64,000 nt of DNA from Bordetella parapertussis (GCA_945861275.1 CAMATZ010000003.1:62001-126000); one strand, 5' to 3'. Numbered from the stretch's first letter, positions 10,721-19,684 are shown. The notes: generated by a model not told the origin, from the sequence alone. Numbers and translations: made by a program.

Positions 10721-12124
10721 ATGTGCGCCATGCAAGTCGTCAGCAGTCTGCCCAAAGACCCGCAAATTGAAGCCATGCGGGTGCCGCCGCAGTCCATCGA
10801 GGCCGAGCAGTCGGTGCTGGGCGGGCTGCTGCTGGACAACACGGCGTGGGACAAGATTTCGGATATGTTGGGCGAAACGGATTTTTATCGCGCGGATCAC
10901 CGGCTGATTTTTCAGCACATGATGTTGTTGATTGAAAACAACCGGCCCGCCGATGTGCTGACGGTTGCGGAAAGTCTCGAACGCAGTGCGAAGCTCGACG
11001 AGGCGGGCGGGCAGGCCTATCTGGGTTCATTGTCGATGAACACGCCGAGTGCCGCGAATATCCGCCGTTATGCGGAGATCGTGCGTGAGCGCGCCATCAT
11101 GCGTGCACTGGCAACAGCGGGCGCGGAAATCGCCGACTCGGCGTTTAATCCCGAAGGGCGTGAAGCGAAAGATCTGATCGACGAAGCCGAGGCCAAGGTG
11201 TTCCAGATTGCCGAGGCTGGCGCCAAAGCCAAACAGGGATTCGTCAAAATCGATCCGCTGCTGACCGAGACCATCGAGCGCATCGACATGCTCTACAGCC
11301 GCGAGAACAAGGACGATGTCATCGGTCTGGCCACCGGTTATGCCGATCTGGATCGCATGACTTCCGGCCTGCAGCAGGGCGAGTTGATCGTCATCGCCGC
11401 GCGGCCCTCCATGGGGAAAACCGCGCTGGCGATGAACATCGTCGAGCATGTCGCGCTCAATCTCAAAAAAGCCGCTGCCGTGTTCAGCATGGAAATGTCG
11501 GGTTCACAACTTGCACTGCGCATGATCGGTTCGGTGGGGCGTGTTGATCAGCACAAACTGCGCTCCGGCACGTTTGAAGAAAATGAGTGGCCCAAACTGG
11601 TGGATGCGGTGGGCAAGCTCAATGATTCGCAAATTCACATAGACGACACCGCCGGCCTCAACGCGCTGGAAGTGCGCTCACGCGCGCGGCGCCTGCATCG
11701 CCAGTGCGGCGGCTTGAGCCTGATCGTGGTGGACTATCTGCAGCTGATGAGCGGCACCTCGTCGGGGCGCGAAGAAAATCGCGCCACCGAAGTCGCCGAG
11801 ATATCGCGCTCGCTCAAGGGTCTGGCCAAGGAACTCAAGGTGCCGGTGGTCGCGCTGTCACAGCTTAACCGCAGCGTTGAGTCGCGCCAGGACAAGCGCC
11901 CGATGATGTCGGACCTGCGCGAATCGGGCGCCATTGAGCAGGACGCCGACCTGATTCTGTTCATCTATCGCGATGAGGTTTATAACCCGACCAATGAAGC
12001 GAGCAAGGGCAAGGCGGAAATTATTATTGCCAAACAGCGCAATGGCCCCACCGGGCCGGTGACGCTGACCTTCATCGGGCGTCACACGCGCTTTGAGAAT
12101 TACGCGGCCGGGGATCAGTACTGA
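10721..12124 (+). CDS. dnaB: Replicative DNA helicase
   Basis: Hexameric 5'-3' helicase that unwinds the fork and recruits primase. 467 residues, close to the E. coli length of 471. The N-terminal primase-interaction domain covers about residues 15-120 (PPQSIEAEQSVLGGLL); the RecA-like motor follows the linker, with Walker A ARPSMGKTAL (Lys233), the VDYLQLM Walker B region and the SDLRESGAIEQDADL motif. It has its own AT-rich upstream region containing the recurrent TAAAAACAAATAGTTAC motif 24 bases before the start. Confidence 0.98.
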   Translation: MCAMQVVSSLPKDPQIEAMRVPPQSIEAEQSVLGGLLLDNTAWDKISDMLGETDFYRADHRLIFQHMMLLIENNRPADVLTVAESLERSAKLDEAGGQAYLGSLSMNTPSAANIRRYAEIVRERAIMRALATAGAEIADSAFNPEGREAKDLIDEAEAKVFQIAEAGAKAKQGFVKIDPLLTETIERIDMLYSRENKDDVIGLATGYADLDRMTSGLQQGELIVIAARPSMGKTALAMNIVEHVALNLKKAAAVFSMEMSGSQLALRMIGSVGRVDQHKLRSGTFEENEWPKLVDAVGKLNDSQIHIDDTAGLNALEVRSRARRLHRQCGGLSLIVVDYLQLMSGTSSGREENRATEVAEISRSLKGLAKELKVPVVALSQLNRSVESRQDKRPMMSDLRESGAIEQDADLILFIYRDEVYNPTNEASKGKAEIIIAKQRNGPTGPVTLTFIGRHTRFENYAAGDQY

Positions 12125-12137
12125 GTCAACGGCATTA

Positions 12138-12210
12138 ACCGCGGAATACGCGGAACACACGGAACGGCCAATGCGTGCGTTTTTTCCGTGTGTTCCGCGT
12201 ATTCCGTGGT
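12138..12210. repeat. Long palindromic repeat A (CGGAA-type)
   Basis: Two 27-base arms, 12138-12164 and 12184-12210, are inverted repeats with one mismatch and a 19-base loop. Each arm is itself built of short imperfect direct repeats (CGGAATACG, CGGAACACA). It sits between the ends of the convergent genes dnaB and the PIN-PhoH gene, and its right side is followed by six A residues. It may act as a bidirectional terminator or be a non-autonomous mobile palindrome. Confidence 0.85.
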
Positions 12211-12226
12211 AAAAAAGTTACTGCTG

Positions 12227-13693
12227 TTACAACACCTCCCCTGCATGATCCGCCAGCCGTGAACGCTCGCCGCGCATCAGCGTCACGTGCCCGCTGTGCA
12301 GCCAGCCTTTCATGCGATCCACCACGTAGGTAATGCCTGAACTGCCCTCCGTCAGATACGGCGTGTCAATCTGCGAGATGTTGCCGAGGCAGACCACTTT
12401 GGTGCCGGGGCCCGCGCGCGTGATCAGCGTTTTCATCTGCTTCGGTGTGAGGTTCTGTGCTTCGTCGATCACCAGATATTTGTTGAGAAAGGTGCGCCCG
12501 CGCATGAAGTTAAGCGACTTCACCTTGATGCGCGAACGTATCAGGTCGCGCGTCGCCGCGCGCCCCCATTCGCCGGCGGCGTCATCCGTTTTGTTGAGCA
12601 CATCGAGGTTGTCTTCCAGCGCACCCATCCACGGATTCATTTTTTCTTCTTCGGTGCCGGGCAAAAAGCCGATGTCTTCGCCCACCGGCACGGTGACACG
12701 CGTCATGATGATTTCCGAGTAGAGCTTGGTTTCCAGTGTCTGCATCAAACCCGCGGCCAGCGTCAACAGGGTTTTGCCGGTGCCCGCCTGACCGATCAGC
12801 GTGACGAAATCGATGTCGGGGTTCATCAGCAGATTCAAGGCGAAGTTCTGTTCGCGATTGCGCGCGCAGATGCCCCACACATTATTGCGCGTGTGCGCGT
12901 AATCCTTGAGCGTTTGCAGAATGGCCGTATTGCCGCTGACCTCGGTGACCCTGGCCTGAAACGGCTTGTCGCCATCGCGTTCGTTCAGGTAAACCATTTC
13001 ATTGACCAGCAGGCTGCTGCACACAGGGCCATGCACCCGGTAATAGGTGTGGCCCGCCTGCTGCCACGATTCCATGTTCTTGCCGTGTGACTCCCAAAAC
13101 CCCTGGGACAGCGCGCGTGTGCCGGTGTACAGCAGATCGGTGTCTTCGAGCACCTTGTCGTTGAAATAATCCTCGGCGGCGTAGCCCAGTGCGCGTGCCT
13201 TGATCCGCATGTTGATGTCTTTCGACACCAATATCACCTGCCGCTTGGATTGTTGTTCCTGCAGGTGTTTAACCACGGCGATGATTTGATTGTCGGCCTT
13301 GCCGCCGGGCAGGCGTGCCGGCAATTCGCCGGTGATGAATTCGGTTTGGAAAAACAAACGCCCGTTGGCATTCTTATCGCCATGCGTGGACAACGCAATG
13401 CCCTCGGTAATGTCGCTTGACGCATGGCCGATCAGTTCATCGAGATAACGGCTCGCCTGGCGCGCATTGCGCGAGACTTCGGACATGCCTTTTTTGTTAT
13501 TGTCGAGTTCTTCGAGCGTGACCATCGGAATGAACAGATCGTGTTCCTCGAAGCGGAACAGGCTGGTGGGGTCGTGCATCAGGACATTGGTGTCGAGTAC
13601 GAACAGCTTGATAGCGGTGTGGAGGCGGGTAACGCTGGAGGCAGCAGACGAAGTAGCGGAGGTCGTCGATGCCAAGGGCTTGCGCTGGATCAT
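12227..13693 (-). CDS. PIN-PhoH ATPase (PhoH2/YlaK type)
   Basis: Predicted cytoplasmic RNA-acting protein of 488 residues: N-terminal PIN ribonuclease domain (about 28-170; FVLDTNVLMHD and the acidic IPMVTLEELD) fused to a PhoH helicase-like ATPase (about 260-480) with Walker A GQAGTGKTLL (Lys307) and YLVIDEAQNLTPKQ. In mycobacteria and Bacillus this fusion unwinds and cleaves RNA; a role in RNA turnover or stress is inferred. The first ~25 residues are Ser/Ala/Thr-rich and poorly conserved, so a later start is possible. Converges with dnaB across palindrome A. Confidence 0.9.
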   Translation of the reverse strand: MIQRKPLASTTSATSSAASSVTRLHTAIKLFVLDTNVLMHDPTSLFRFEEHDLFIPMVTLEELDNNKKGMSEVSRNARQASRYLDELIGHASSDITEGIALSTHGDKNANGRLFFQTEFITGELPARLPGGKADNQIIAVVKHLQEQQSKRQVILVSKDINMRIKARALGYAAEDYFNDKVLEDTDLLYTGTRALSQGFWESHGKNMESWQQAGHTYYRVHGPVCSSLLVNEMVYLNERDGDKPFQARVTEVSGNTAILQTLKDYAHTRNNVWGICARNREQNFALNLLMNPDIDFVTLIGQAGTGKTLLTLAAGLMQTLETKLYSEIIMTRVTVPVGEDIGFLPGTEEEKMNPWMGALEDNLDVLNKTDDAAGEWGRAATRDLIRSRIKVKSLNFMRGRTFLNKYLVIDEAQNLTPKQMKTLITRAGPGTKVVCLGNISQIDTPYLTEGSSGITYVVDRMKGWLHSGHVTLMRGERSRLADHAGEVL

Positions 13694-13753
13694 GAGTATC
13701 CTTGTCAGAATGGCGCCGGGGAAGTCTGCACAATAATAGTTAACTATTTGTTT

Positions 13754-14218
13754 TTAAAGTGTTTTAACGAACTCTAATACCTCCTGTGCATGTCCCGGCA
13801 CTTTCACGCCGCGCCAGGCGTGGCGCAGCACGCCAGCGGCGTCGATCACAAAGGTGCTGCGTTCGATACCGCGCACTTTTTTACCGTACATGTTTTTCAT
13901 TTTGATGACATCGAACGCCTTGCACGCGATTTCATCGGCGTCGGACAGCAACGCAAACGGGAAGCTCATCTTCGCTTTGAAATTTTCATGCGACTTCACG
14001 CTGTCGCGTGAAACACCGTAAATCGCGCAATCGAGCCCGGAGAATTGCGCATGCAGGTCGCGAAACTGCAAGCCCTCGCTGGTGCAGCCGGGGGTGTTGT
14101 CTTTGGGGTAAAAATACAGCACCCATGGCCGGCCCGCTGCGGCCTTGCTGTTGAAAGACGCGCCGCCGGTGGCCGCAATTTCGAATTCAGGAACAGGCTG
14201 ATCGAGTAGAGCGAGCAT
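13754..14218 (-). CDS. bcp: Thioredoxin-dependent peroxiredoxin (Bcp/PrxQ)
   Basis: Reduces hydrogen peroxide and organic hydroperoxides with electrons from thioredoxin. 154 residues, usual length. The peroxidatic cysteine lies in YPKDNTPGCTSEG; this family places the resolving cysteine five residues later (CTSEGL), but here that position is Leu, so it may work as a 1-Cys enzyme or use Cys in the GLDCAIYG segment. AhpC-TSA fold throughout. The stop codon overlaps the recurrent TTTGTTTTTA motif; the promoter region holds the 13-base tandem repeats. Confidence 0.93.
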   Translation of the reverse strand: MLALLDQPVPEFEIAATGGASFNSKAAAGRPWVLYFYPKDNTPGCTSEGLQFRDLHAQFSGLDCAIYGVSRDSVKSHENFKAKMSFPFALLSDADEIACKAFDVIKMKNMYGKKVRGIERSTFVIDAAGVLRHAWRGVKVPGHAQEVLEFVKTL

Positions 14219-14273
14219 GCTGGTTGTGATTCCCCGCCATCAACGTAAAGTTAATACTGAAGCATATGCCGAA

Positions 14274-14325
14274 GTTACGCAACTGAGTTACACAACTGAG
14301 TTACGCAACGGTGTTACACAACTGC
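14274..14325 (+). repeat. Four tandem 13-base repeats
   Basis: GTTACGCAACTGA, GTTACACAACTGA, GTTACGCAACGGT and GTTACACAACTGC follow one another without gaps. The block fills the space between bcp and arnD and runs 12 bases into the 3' end of arnD, supplying its last codons and TAA stop. It also lies where the bcp promoter is expected, so it could affect bcp expression. Confidence 0.85.
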
Positions 14326-15267
14326 CGCACCCTGCAACGACAGTGTGCCGCTGCGTCCCGGCAACGTGCCGTCCACTACGCGGTGCTTGGGTAGTGTTGC
14401 AAAATCCAGTGCTTGCGCGTAGTCGCGCAGGGTGGTCAGCGTGTAGCCCTGTGTGCGCCAGCCGCTTAAAAGTTCATCAAATGTGGCGCTCAGGCGATTA
14501 CCCTCCAGTTCCGCGTGCAAGGTGTAGATGTGCCCGCTGGCCGGCGCGTGCTTCGTCAACTGTAACAAATGGTGCGCGACATTGAATTCATCAAGGCCGC
14601 CGTTGCCGATTAGTTCATCCAGCGTGGGCAGCGTGGTCGGCAACTGCGGGCACGCAACGGCGCTGCCTTCGACCACCGGCAAAAACGGATGACTGCCGCG
14701 CGTATCGGAGCAGTAACGAAATCCCATCTCCGCGGTGAGCCGGTAGGCGTGTGCGTTCATCTGCCAGCCGGCGGCGCCGTGCGTTTGCGCGGGTTCACCG
14801 AACACGGTTTCAAAGCGCTCGCGTGCGCGCTGCATTTCGCGCTGCGTCCACGCCGCGCTGGCGTGCGCGACGCGATCCTGCCATTCAACATGATCGTAGG
14901 TATGGATGCCCACTTCGTGCCCGGCCTCGCGCACGCTGCGCATCAGCGGCGCGCATAACCGGCTGATATCGGGGCCGGGCAGCAACGTGCCGTAAAGCAG
15001 GGTCTTGATGCCGTAGTTGGATACCACCGACGTGCGTGACACTTTTTGCAGAAAACCGCGGCGGAATACCCGGCGGATGGCGCGCCCGGTATGGTCGGGG
15101 CCAAGGCTGAACAGAAAGGTGGCGCGGGTTTTGTGGCGATCAAGCAGTCTCAGCAGTTGCGGAATACCGTCCCGTGTGCCGTGGTAGGTGTCGATGTCGA
15201 TTTTCAGTGCGAGGTTCAAGAGAAAGCTCAAAATGGCCGCACCGGATCGCACAGGGGGCGCCAGCAC
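14314..15267 (-). CDS. arnD: Undecaprenyl-phosphate Ara4FN deformylase
   Basis: NodB-type polysaccharide deacetylase that removes the formyl group from undecaprenyl-phosphate-4-deoxy-4-formamido-L-arabinose at the inner membrane. 317 residues in the longest frame; the family start (KIDIDTYHGTRDG, with the catalytic/metal Asp pair) is at about residue 22, so the real start may be a TTG or GTG inside the first 20 codons. Metal-site histidine region GHEVGIHTYDHVEWQD and the C-terminal HAELEG are present. It is separated from the other arn genes by ugd on the opposite strand. Its stop lies in a 13-base tandem repeat. Confidence 0.93.
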   Translation of the reverse strand: MLAPPVRSGAAILSFLLNLALKIDIDTYHGTRDGIPQLLRLLDRHKTRATFLFSLGPDHTGRAIRRVFRRGFLQKVSRTSVVSNYGIKTLLYGTLLPGPDISRLCAPLMRSVREAGHEVGIHTYDHVEWQDRVAHASAAWTQREMQRARERFETVFGEPAQTHGAAGWQMNAHAYRLTAEMGFRYCSDTRGSHPFLPVVEGSAVACPQLPTTLPTLDELIGNGGLDEFNVAHHLLQLTKHAPASGHIYTLHAELEGNRLSATFDELLSGWRTQGYTLTTLRDYAQALDFATLPKHRVVDGTLPGRSGTLSLQGAAVV

Positions 15268-15375
15268 GCTTAATTGCTAAAACGGCAATGTTGCGCTGTT
15301 ATCATACGCGATAGCGCGCGCTTAAAGCGGTGCGCGGATAAATGACTAACCGCATATGAGCATGGAGATCAGCCA

Positions 15376-16707
15376 TTGAAAGTTTGCGTTATCGGTAGCG
15401 GCTATGTGGGGCTGGTTACAGGGGCTTGTCTGGCGGAGACCGGGCATTTCGTCACCTGCGTGGACACGGATGCCGCCAAGGTGCGCAAGCTCAAGCAGGG
15501 CGTGATCCCGTTCTATGAGCCGGGTCTTGCCGACATGGTGCGCCGGAATCATCGCCAGCAGCGCTTGCTGTTTACCACCTCTCTGGCGCACGTAGCGGCG
15601 GCTACCGAGGTGTTTTTCATCGCGGTGGGCACGCCGCCTACGGAGAATGGCTCTTCGGACGTACGCCAGGTGTTGGCCGTGGCGGCAGAGCTCGGGCGTC
15701 ATTTGCCGAAAGCGGTGACCATTATTGCCAAGTCGACTTCACCGGTAGGCACCGCCGAGCGCATCCGTAAAACGATACAGCGCGAACTGAAGCGTCGCGG
15801 CGAGGTGTTCGAATTTGATCTGGTGAGCAACCCGGAATTCCTCAAGGAAGGCGACGCGATCAACGATTTCATGCGGCCCGACCGGGTGATTGCCGGCGTG
15901 GACAATGCGCGTGCGGCGAAACTGATGCGCGAGCTGTATGCGCCGATCATCCGCAGCCACGAGCAACTGCTGGTGATGGGCGTGCGCGATGCGGAAATGA
16001 CCAAATACGCGGCCAACGCCATGCTGGCTTCACGCATCTCGTTGATGAATGAGATCGCCAATCTCTCGGAATGCGTGGGAGTGGATGTCGAAAACGTGCG
16101 CCTCGGCATCGGCTCCGACCGGCGCATCGGTTATTCGTTTATTTATCCGGGCTGCGGCTATGGCGGCTCGTGTTTTCCCAAAGACGTTAAATCGCTGGTG
16201 TATCAGGCGCGGCGGCACAAGCTGAAGCCGCGTGTGATGCAGGCTGTCGATGACACCAATCAGGCGCAGAAACTGCGTCTGTTTGAAAAAATTCGAGCCG
16301 AGTTTGGCGCCAATTTAAAGGGCCGCGTGTTCGGCTTGTGGGGACTGTCTTTTAAGCCCGGTACGGATGACATCCGCGAAGCGCCGGCGCTGGTGTTGGT
16401 GGAAAAACTCGTCGGCGCCGGCGCGCGCGTGTGTGCCTACGATCCGATGGCGATGGAAAACGCCAGACGCAGCTTTCCGGCAAGCTGGTTCAGCCGTAAA
16501 TCACTGGTGTTCGCCAAAGACCAGTACGCCGCGATGCGAGGCGCCGATGCGCTGATACTGGTAACCGAGTGGGAGTCATTCCGCTCACCGGATTTCGAGC
16601 GTCTGAAAAAGACCATGCGCGGGTCGCTGATTGTTGACGGACGCAATCAGTATCACCCGGAGGTGGTGCGCGCGGCGGGATTTCGCTATATGGGGATTGG
16701 GCGGTAG
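15376..16707 (+). CDS. ugd: UDP-glucose 6-dehydrogenase
   Basis: Oxidises UDP-glucose to UDP-glucuronate with two NAD+, the first committed step of Ara4N synthesis. 443 residues from a TTG start that gives the family N-terminus KVCVIGSGYVGLVTG (NAD site). The catalytic cysteine is Cys266 in YGGSCFPKDVKSL; central STSPVGTA and NPEFLKEG motifs and the C-terminal UDP-binding domain are present. It lies divergent from arnD and convergent with the decarboxylase gene, inside the arn cluster, so its role in lipid A modification is strongly implied. Confidence 0.96.
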   Translation: MKVCVIGSGYVGLVTGACLAETGHFVTCVDTDAAKVRKLKQGVIPFYEPGLADMVRRNHRQQRLLFTTSLAHVAAATEVFFIAVGTPPTENGSSDVRQVLAVAAELGRHLPKAVTIIAKSTSPVGTAERIRKTIQRELKRRGEVFEFDLVSNPEFLKEGDAINDFMRPDRVIAGVDNARAAKLMRELYAPIIRSHEQLLVMGVRDAEMTKYAANAMLASRISLMNEIANLSECVGVDVENVRLGIGSDRRIGYSFIYPGCGYGGSCFPKDVKSLVYQARRHKLKPRVMQAVDDTNQAQKLRLFEKIRAEFGANLKGRVFGLWGLSFKPGTDDIREAPALVLVEKLVGAGARVCAYDPMAMENARRSFPASWFSRKSLVFAKDQYAAMRGADALILVTEWESFRSPDFERLKKTMRGSLIVDGRNQYHPEVVRAAGFRYMGIGR

Positions 16708-16732
16708 CGCTTTGCGCGTAGCGCAGAGCTAC
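16704..16732. terminator. Bidirectional hairpin between ugd and arnA decarboxylase
   Basis: GTAGCGCTTTGCGC can pair imperfectly with GCGCAGAGCTAC over a GTA loop. The hairpin contains both stop codons of the convergent genes (ugd TAG at 16705-16707; the opposite gene's TAG at 16729-16731). No T-run follows, so termination is only a suggestion. Confidence 0.4.
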
Positions 16733-17751
16733 TTGAAGTGCGCGCGGTTGGCGTCGAATATTTTGCCGAGCGCCGCGCCCATGCCGGTACGCGGCTTCCA
16801 ACCCAGATCGCGGCAGGTGTTGTCTATTTTGGGCACGCGGTGTTGCATATCTTCATAGCCTTCGCCGTAGTACTTGAGCGCTGGCGTGGAAACCAATTTC
16901 ACTTTTTTCACGCGCTCACTCAGATCATCGTCGGCGCGCGCAATATCCAGCATCAACTTCGCCAATTGCCTGACCGACAGATTGTTGCCGGGATTGCCGA
17001 TGTTGTAAATTTTCCCGCTGGCGACGCCGCGCGGATTCTTGAGGATGCGCATCAAGGCGTCTATGCCATCATCGATGTAGGTGAACGAACGCCGCTGTGC
17101 GCCGCCGGCGACCAGTTGTATGGGTTGTCCGCGCACGATGTGCCCCAGAAATTGCGTCACCACGCGCGCGCTGCCGGGTTTACTGGCATGGAGATCGTCC
17201 TGCCTCGGCCCGATCCAGTTAAAAGGCCGAAACAGCGTGAAATCCAGATGATGCTGCATGCCGTAGGCCCAGATCACGCGATCCATCATTTGCTTGGCGC
17301 AGGAGTAAATCCAGCGTGGTTTGTTGATCGGGCCCAGCACCAGTTGCGAAGTGTCGGGATCGAATTCGCGATCCATGCACATGCCATAGACCTCGGAGGT
17401 TGAAGGAAAGATCAAACGTTTGCCGTGCCTGACACAGGCGCGAACGATGGGCAGATTGGCCTCAAAGTCGAGTTCGAATACACGCAGCGGGTCTTTCACA
17501 TAGGTCGCGGGCGTGGCGATCGCCACCAGCGGCAGCACCACATCGTTGACGCGTACCTGCTGCTCTATCCATTTCATTCTTCGGGTGATGTCGCCCTTTT
17601 GAAAAATAAAATTGCTATTTTTCAAAAGCGACGTGATTTTGTCACTGCCGATATCCATACCGGTTATCTGCCACTGCGTGGTGCTTAGTATGCGCCGGGC
17701 CAGGTGATGACCGATGAAACCATTGACGCCGAGGATGAGTATTTTTTTCAT
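16729..17751 (-). CDS. arnA: UDP-glucuronate decarboxylase (C-terminal half of ArnA as a separate protein)
   Basis: NAD-dependent SDR enzyme converting UDP-glucuronate to UDP-4-keto-pentose. 340 residues from the ATG at 17751, whose ATGA overlaps the stop of the formyltransferase gene. NAD motif GVNGFIGHHLARRIL is at the N-terminus; STSEVYGMC and YSCAKQMMDR give the Ser and Tyr-x3-Lys catalytic set; the ArnA-type PLVAIATPATYVKDP and ArnA-type Arg-rich C-terminal GWKPRTGM are present. In E. coli this domain is fused to the formyltransferase; here it is a separate polypeptide. The frame is open further upstream but that part is inside the previous gene. Confidence 0.93.
   Translation of the reverse strand: MKKILILGVNGFIGHHLARRILSTTQWQITGMDIGSDKITSLLKNSNFIFQKGDITRRMKWIEQQVRVNDVVLPLVAIATPATYVKDPLRVFELDFEANLPIVRACVRHGKRLIFPSTSEVYGMCMDREFDPDTSQLVLGPINKPRWIYSCAKQMMDRVIWAYGMQHHLDFTLFRPFNWIGPRQDDLHASKPGSARVVTQFLGHIVRGQPIQLVAGGAQRRSFTYIDDGIDALMRILKNPRGVASGKIYNIGNPGNNLSVRQLAKLMLDIARADDDLSERVKKVKLVSTPALKYYGEGYEDMQHRVPKIDNTCRDLGWKPRTGMGAALGKIFDANRAHFK
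17590..17632. repeat. Strong hairpin inside the arnA decarboxylase gene
   Basis: GTCGC plus TTTTGAAAAATA on the left and their inverted copy on the right form a stem of about 17 pairs with a two-base bulge and a seven-base loop. It lies near codons 40-54 of the decarboxylase. Unusual AT content for its surroundings. Confidence 0.7.
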
Positions 17752-18698
17752 GTTGTGCCGGCCGGAGTCGATGAGTTGTGTAGCAACGCGGGCTTGGCGC
17801 CAAACCATGTTTGGAACGCGGTCGCCGTGAGCGATTCGTTGCCGTACTGTGCCTGCGTCACGCGCAGCAGACCGCCGTCGCGGCAGCGCAGGTGCAATTG
17901 CCCGTGCTGCAACAGCAATGCGGGCTGTTCGCGGGTGGGGGTTGTTGCGCCCAGATTCAGGGTGCCCAGTAGTTGCAGGCGTTTGCCGGATAATTCGCAA
18001 AACGCGCCAGGATACGGCGGCGCCACCGCACGTACCAGATTATGTACTTGCGCCGCGCTCCAGGCCCAGTCGATACGGCCATCTTCAGCCTTGCGTCCGC
18101 CATAATAACTGCCGGCAGAGAGGTCCTGCGGGGTCAACGCCGCGCTGCCGCTTAATACATGGGACAGTGATCTGTTCAACACTATTTCGGCGGCGACAGT
18201 GACTTTGCGAAACACGTCTATCGCCAAATCATTGGGCAGGATCGGCACCGCGAACTGATCGACGATGCGTCCGGCATCGGGCTTGGCAACCATTTCGTGC
18301 AGGGTGGCGCCGGTTTCACGTTCGCCGTTAATAATCGCCCAATTCACCGGTACGCGCCCGCGGTATTTGGGCAGCAGCGAGCCGTGCATGTTGAACGCAC
18401 CTTTGAGCGCCAGTGCCAGCAGCGCTGGCGGCAGCATGTGGCGGTAGTAGAACGAAAATATAAAGTCCGCGCGCGCTGCGGCTACAGCTTCGGTCAATCC
18501 CGCCGGATCGCCGCCGTCCACCAGGGTAAACGGAACGCCATGGTATTGCGCGAGCGCGGCAACGCTGCCAAACCAGATATTTTCGCTGGCATCGTCAGCG
18601 TGGGTGTAGACGTGGCGCACCTCAACGCCCTGCGCCAGCAACACACTCAGGCAGCGCACGCCTACGTCGTGATAAGCAAACACCACTGCACTGCTCAT
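17748..18698 (-). CDS. arnA: UDP-Ara4N formyltransferase (N-terminal half of ArnA as a separate protein)
   Basis: Transfers formyl from N10-formyl-tetrahydrofolate to UDP-4-amino-4-deoxy-L-arabinose. 316 residues: the formyltransferase core has the FNMHGSLLPKYRGRVPVNW signature with the catalytic Asn and His, and the catalytic Asp in KPDAGRIVDQ; a C-terminal OB-like domain follows (about 200-300). It overlaps arnC by four bases and the decarboxylase by four bases, so all three are translationally coupled. The fused E. coli enzyme is about 660 residues; the two proteins here add up to that. Confidence 0.93.
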   Translation of the reverse strand: MSSAVVFAYHDVGVRCLSVLLAQGVEVRHVYTHADDASENIWFGSVAALAQYHGVPFTLVDGGDPAGLTEAVAAARADFIFSFYYRHMLPPALLALALKGAFNMHGSLLPKYRGRVPVNWAIINGERETGATLHEMVAKPDAGRIVDQFAVPILPNDLAIDVFRKVTVAAEIVLNRSLSHVLSGSAALTPQDLSAGSYYGGRKAEDGRIDWAWSAAQVHNLVRAVAPPYPGAFCELSGKRLQLLGTLNLGATTPTREQPALLLQHGQLHLRCRDGGLLRVTQAQYGNESLTATAFQTWFGAKPALLHNSSTPAGTT

Positions 18699-19663
18699 AG
18701 CCTGGGACTGCTGCTATCGTTTGCGCGTTGCTCCAGCACGGCATCGATCAGGTAGCGGGGGCGGCCGCGCACCTGTTCATAGATGCGCCCCACGTATTCG
18801 CCCAACAGGCCCAGCCCGAACAGCACAATACCGATCAAAAAGAATTGCAGGATGTCGCGATCCCACAGGGATTCGACAGCTTGCTGCAAGCTGCTGGCCT
18901 GCATCCAGCGCGTGATCATCACCACCAGATAGGTGGCCATGGCCACCATAGAAACGAGGATGCCCAATATCGAAAACATCTGCAACGGCGCAATCGAAAA
19001 TCCGGTCATCAGGTCGAAGTTCAGGCGCAGCAGCTTGTAGAAAGAGTATTTGGAGTCCCCGGCGATGCGCTCCTCGTGCGCGACTTCGATTTCCGTCGGG
19101 TGGCGCGCAAAGGTGTAGGCGAGCGCCGGGATATAGGTATTGACTTCGCGGCACTGGTTAAGCGCATTGACGATATTGCGGCTGTAGGCGCGCAGCATGC
19201 AGCCCTGATCAGTCATTTTGATACGCGTGGTACGTTCACGAATGCGATTCATGAAACGTGACGGCCAGCGGCGAAAAATAGAATCCTGCCGCTGCCGCCG
19301 GATGGTGCCCACGTAATCAAAGCCTTCCTTCATTTTGGCTACCAGTGCGGCAATTTCTTCTGGCGGATTCTGCAAATCCGCATCGAGTGTGACGACGATG
19401 TCGCCGCGGCATTGTTCAAAACCTGCCATGATCGCCATGTGCTGGCCATAATTGCCGGCGAGCAGCACCACACGTGTGACATCGGGCCGCGCTTCAAACT
19501 GCGCGCGCAGCACGGCGGCGGAGCGATCGCGGCTGCCGTCGTTGGTAAAAATCACTTCGTATTTCAACCCGAGTTTATCCAGCGCCGGGTACAGGCGGGA
19601 GAACAGCGCGGGCAGCGCGAGTTCTTCGTTATAAACCGGGATGACTACGGAAAGTTCAATCAT
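18695..19663 (-). CDS. arnC: Undecaprenyl-phosphate Ara4FN transferase
   Basis: Inner-membrane GT2 glycosyltransferase that attaches Ara4-formyl-N to undecaprenyl phosphate. 322 residues: GT-A domain with LSVVIPVYNEE, TNDGSRDRS, LDADLQNPPEE (DXD-like) and QGCMLRAYSR, then two transmembrane helices at about 230-260 and 270-295 and a short basic cytoplasmic tail. Overlaps the formyltransferase by four bases and follows arnB after 21 bases. Confidence 0.95.
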   Translation of the reverse strand: MIELSVVIPVYNEELALPALFSRLYPALDKLGLKYEVIFTNDGSRDRSAAVLRAQFEARPDVTRVVLLAGNYGQHMAIMAGFEQCRGDIVVTLDADLQNPPEEIAALVAKMKEGFDYVGTIRRQRQDSIFRRWPSRFMNRIRERTTRIKMTDQGCMLRAYSRNIVNALNQCREVNTYIPALAYTFARHPTEIEVAHEERIAGDSKYSFYKLLRLNFDLMTGFSIAPLQMFSILGILVSMVAMATYLVVMITRWMQASSLQQAVESLWDRDILQFFLIGIVLFGLGLLGEYVGRIYEQVRGRPRYLIDAVLEQRANDSSSPRL

Positions 19664-19684
19664 TTCAAATACTTACGATAATAC

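Noticed and set aside
12138-12210. CRISPR-like repeats
   Set aside because: The short repeats have no regular spacers; they form two inverted arms. No CRISPR array or cas gene is visible anywhere in the window.
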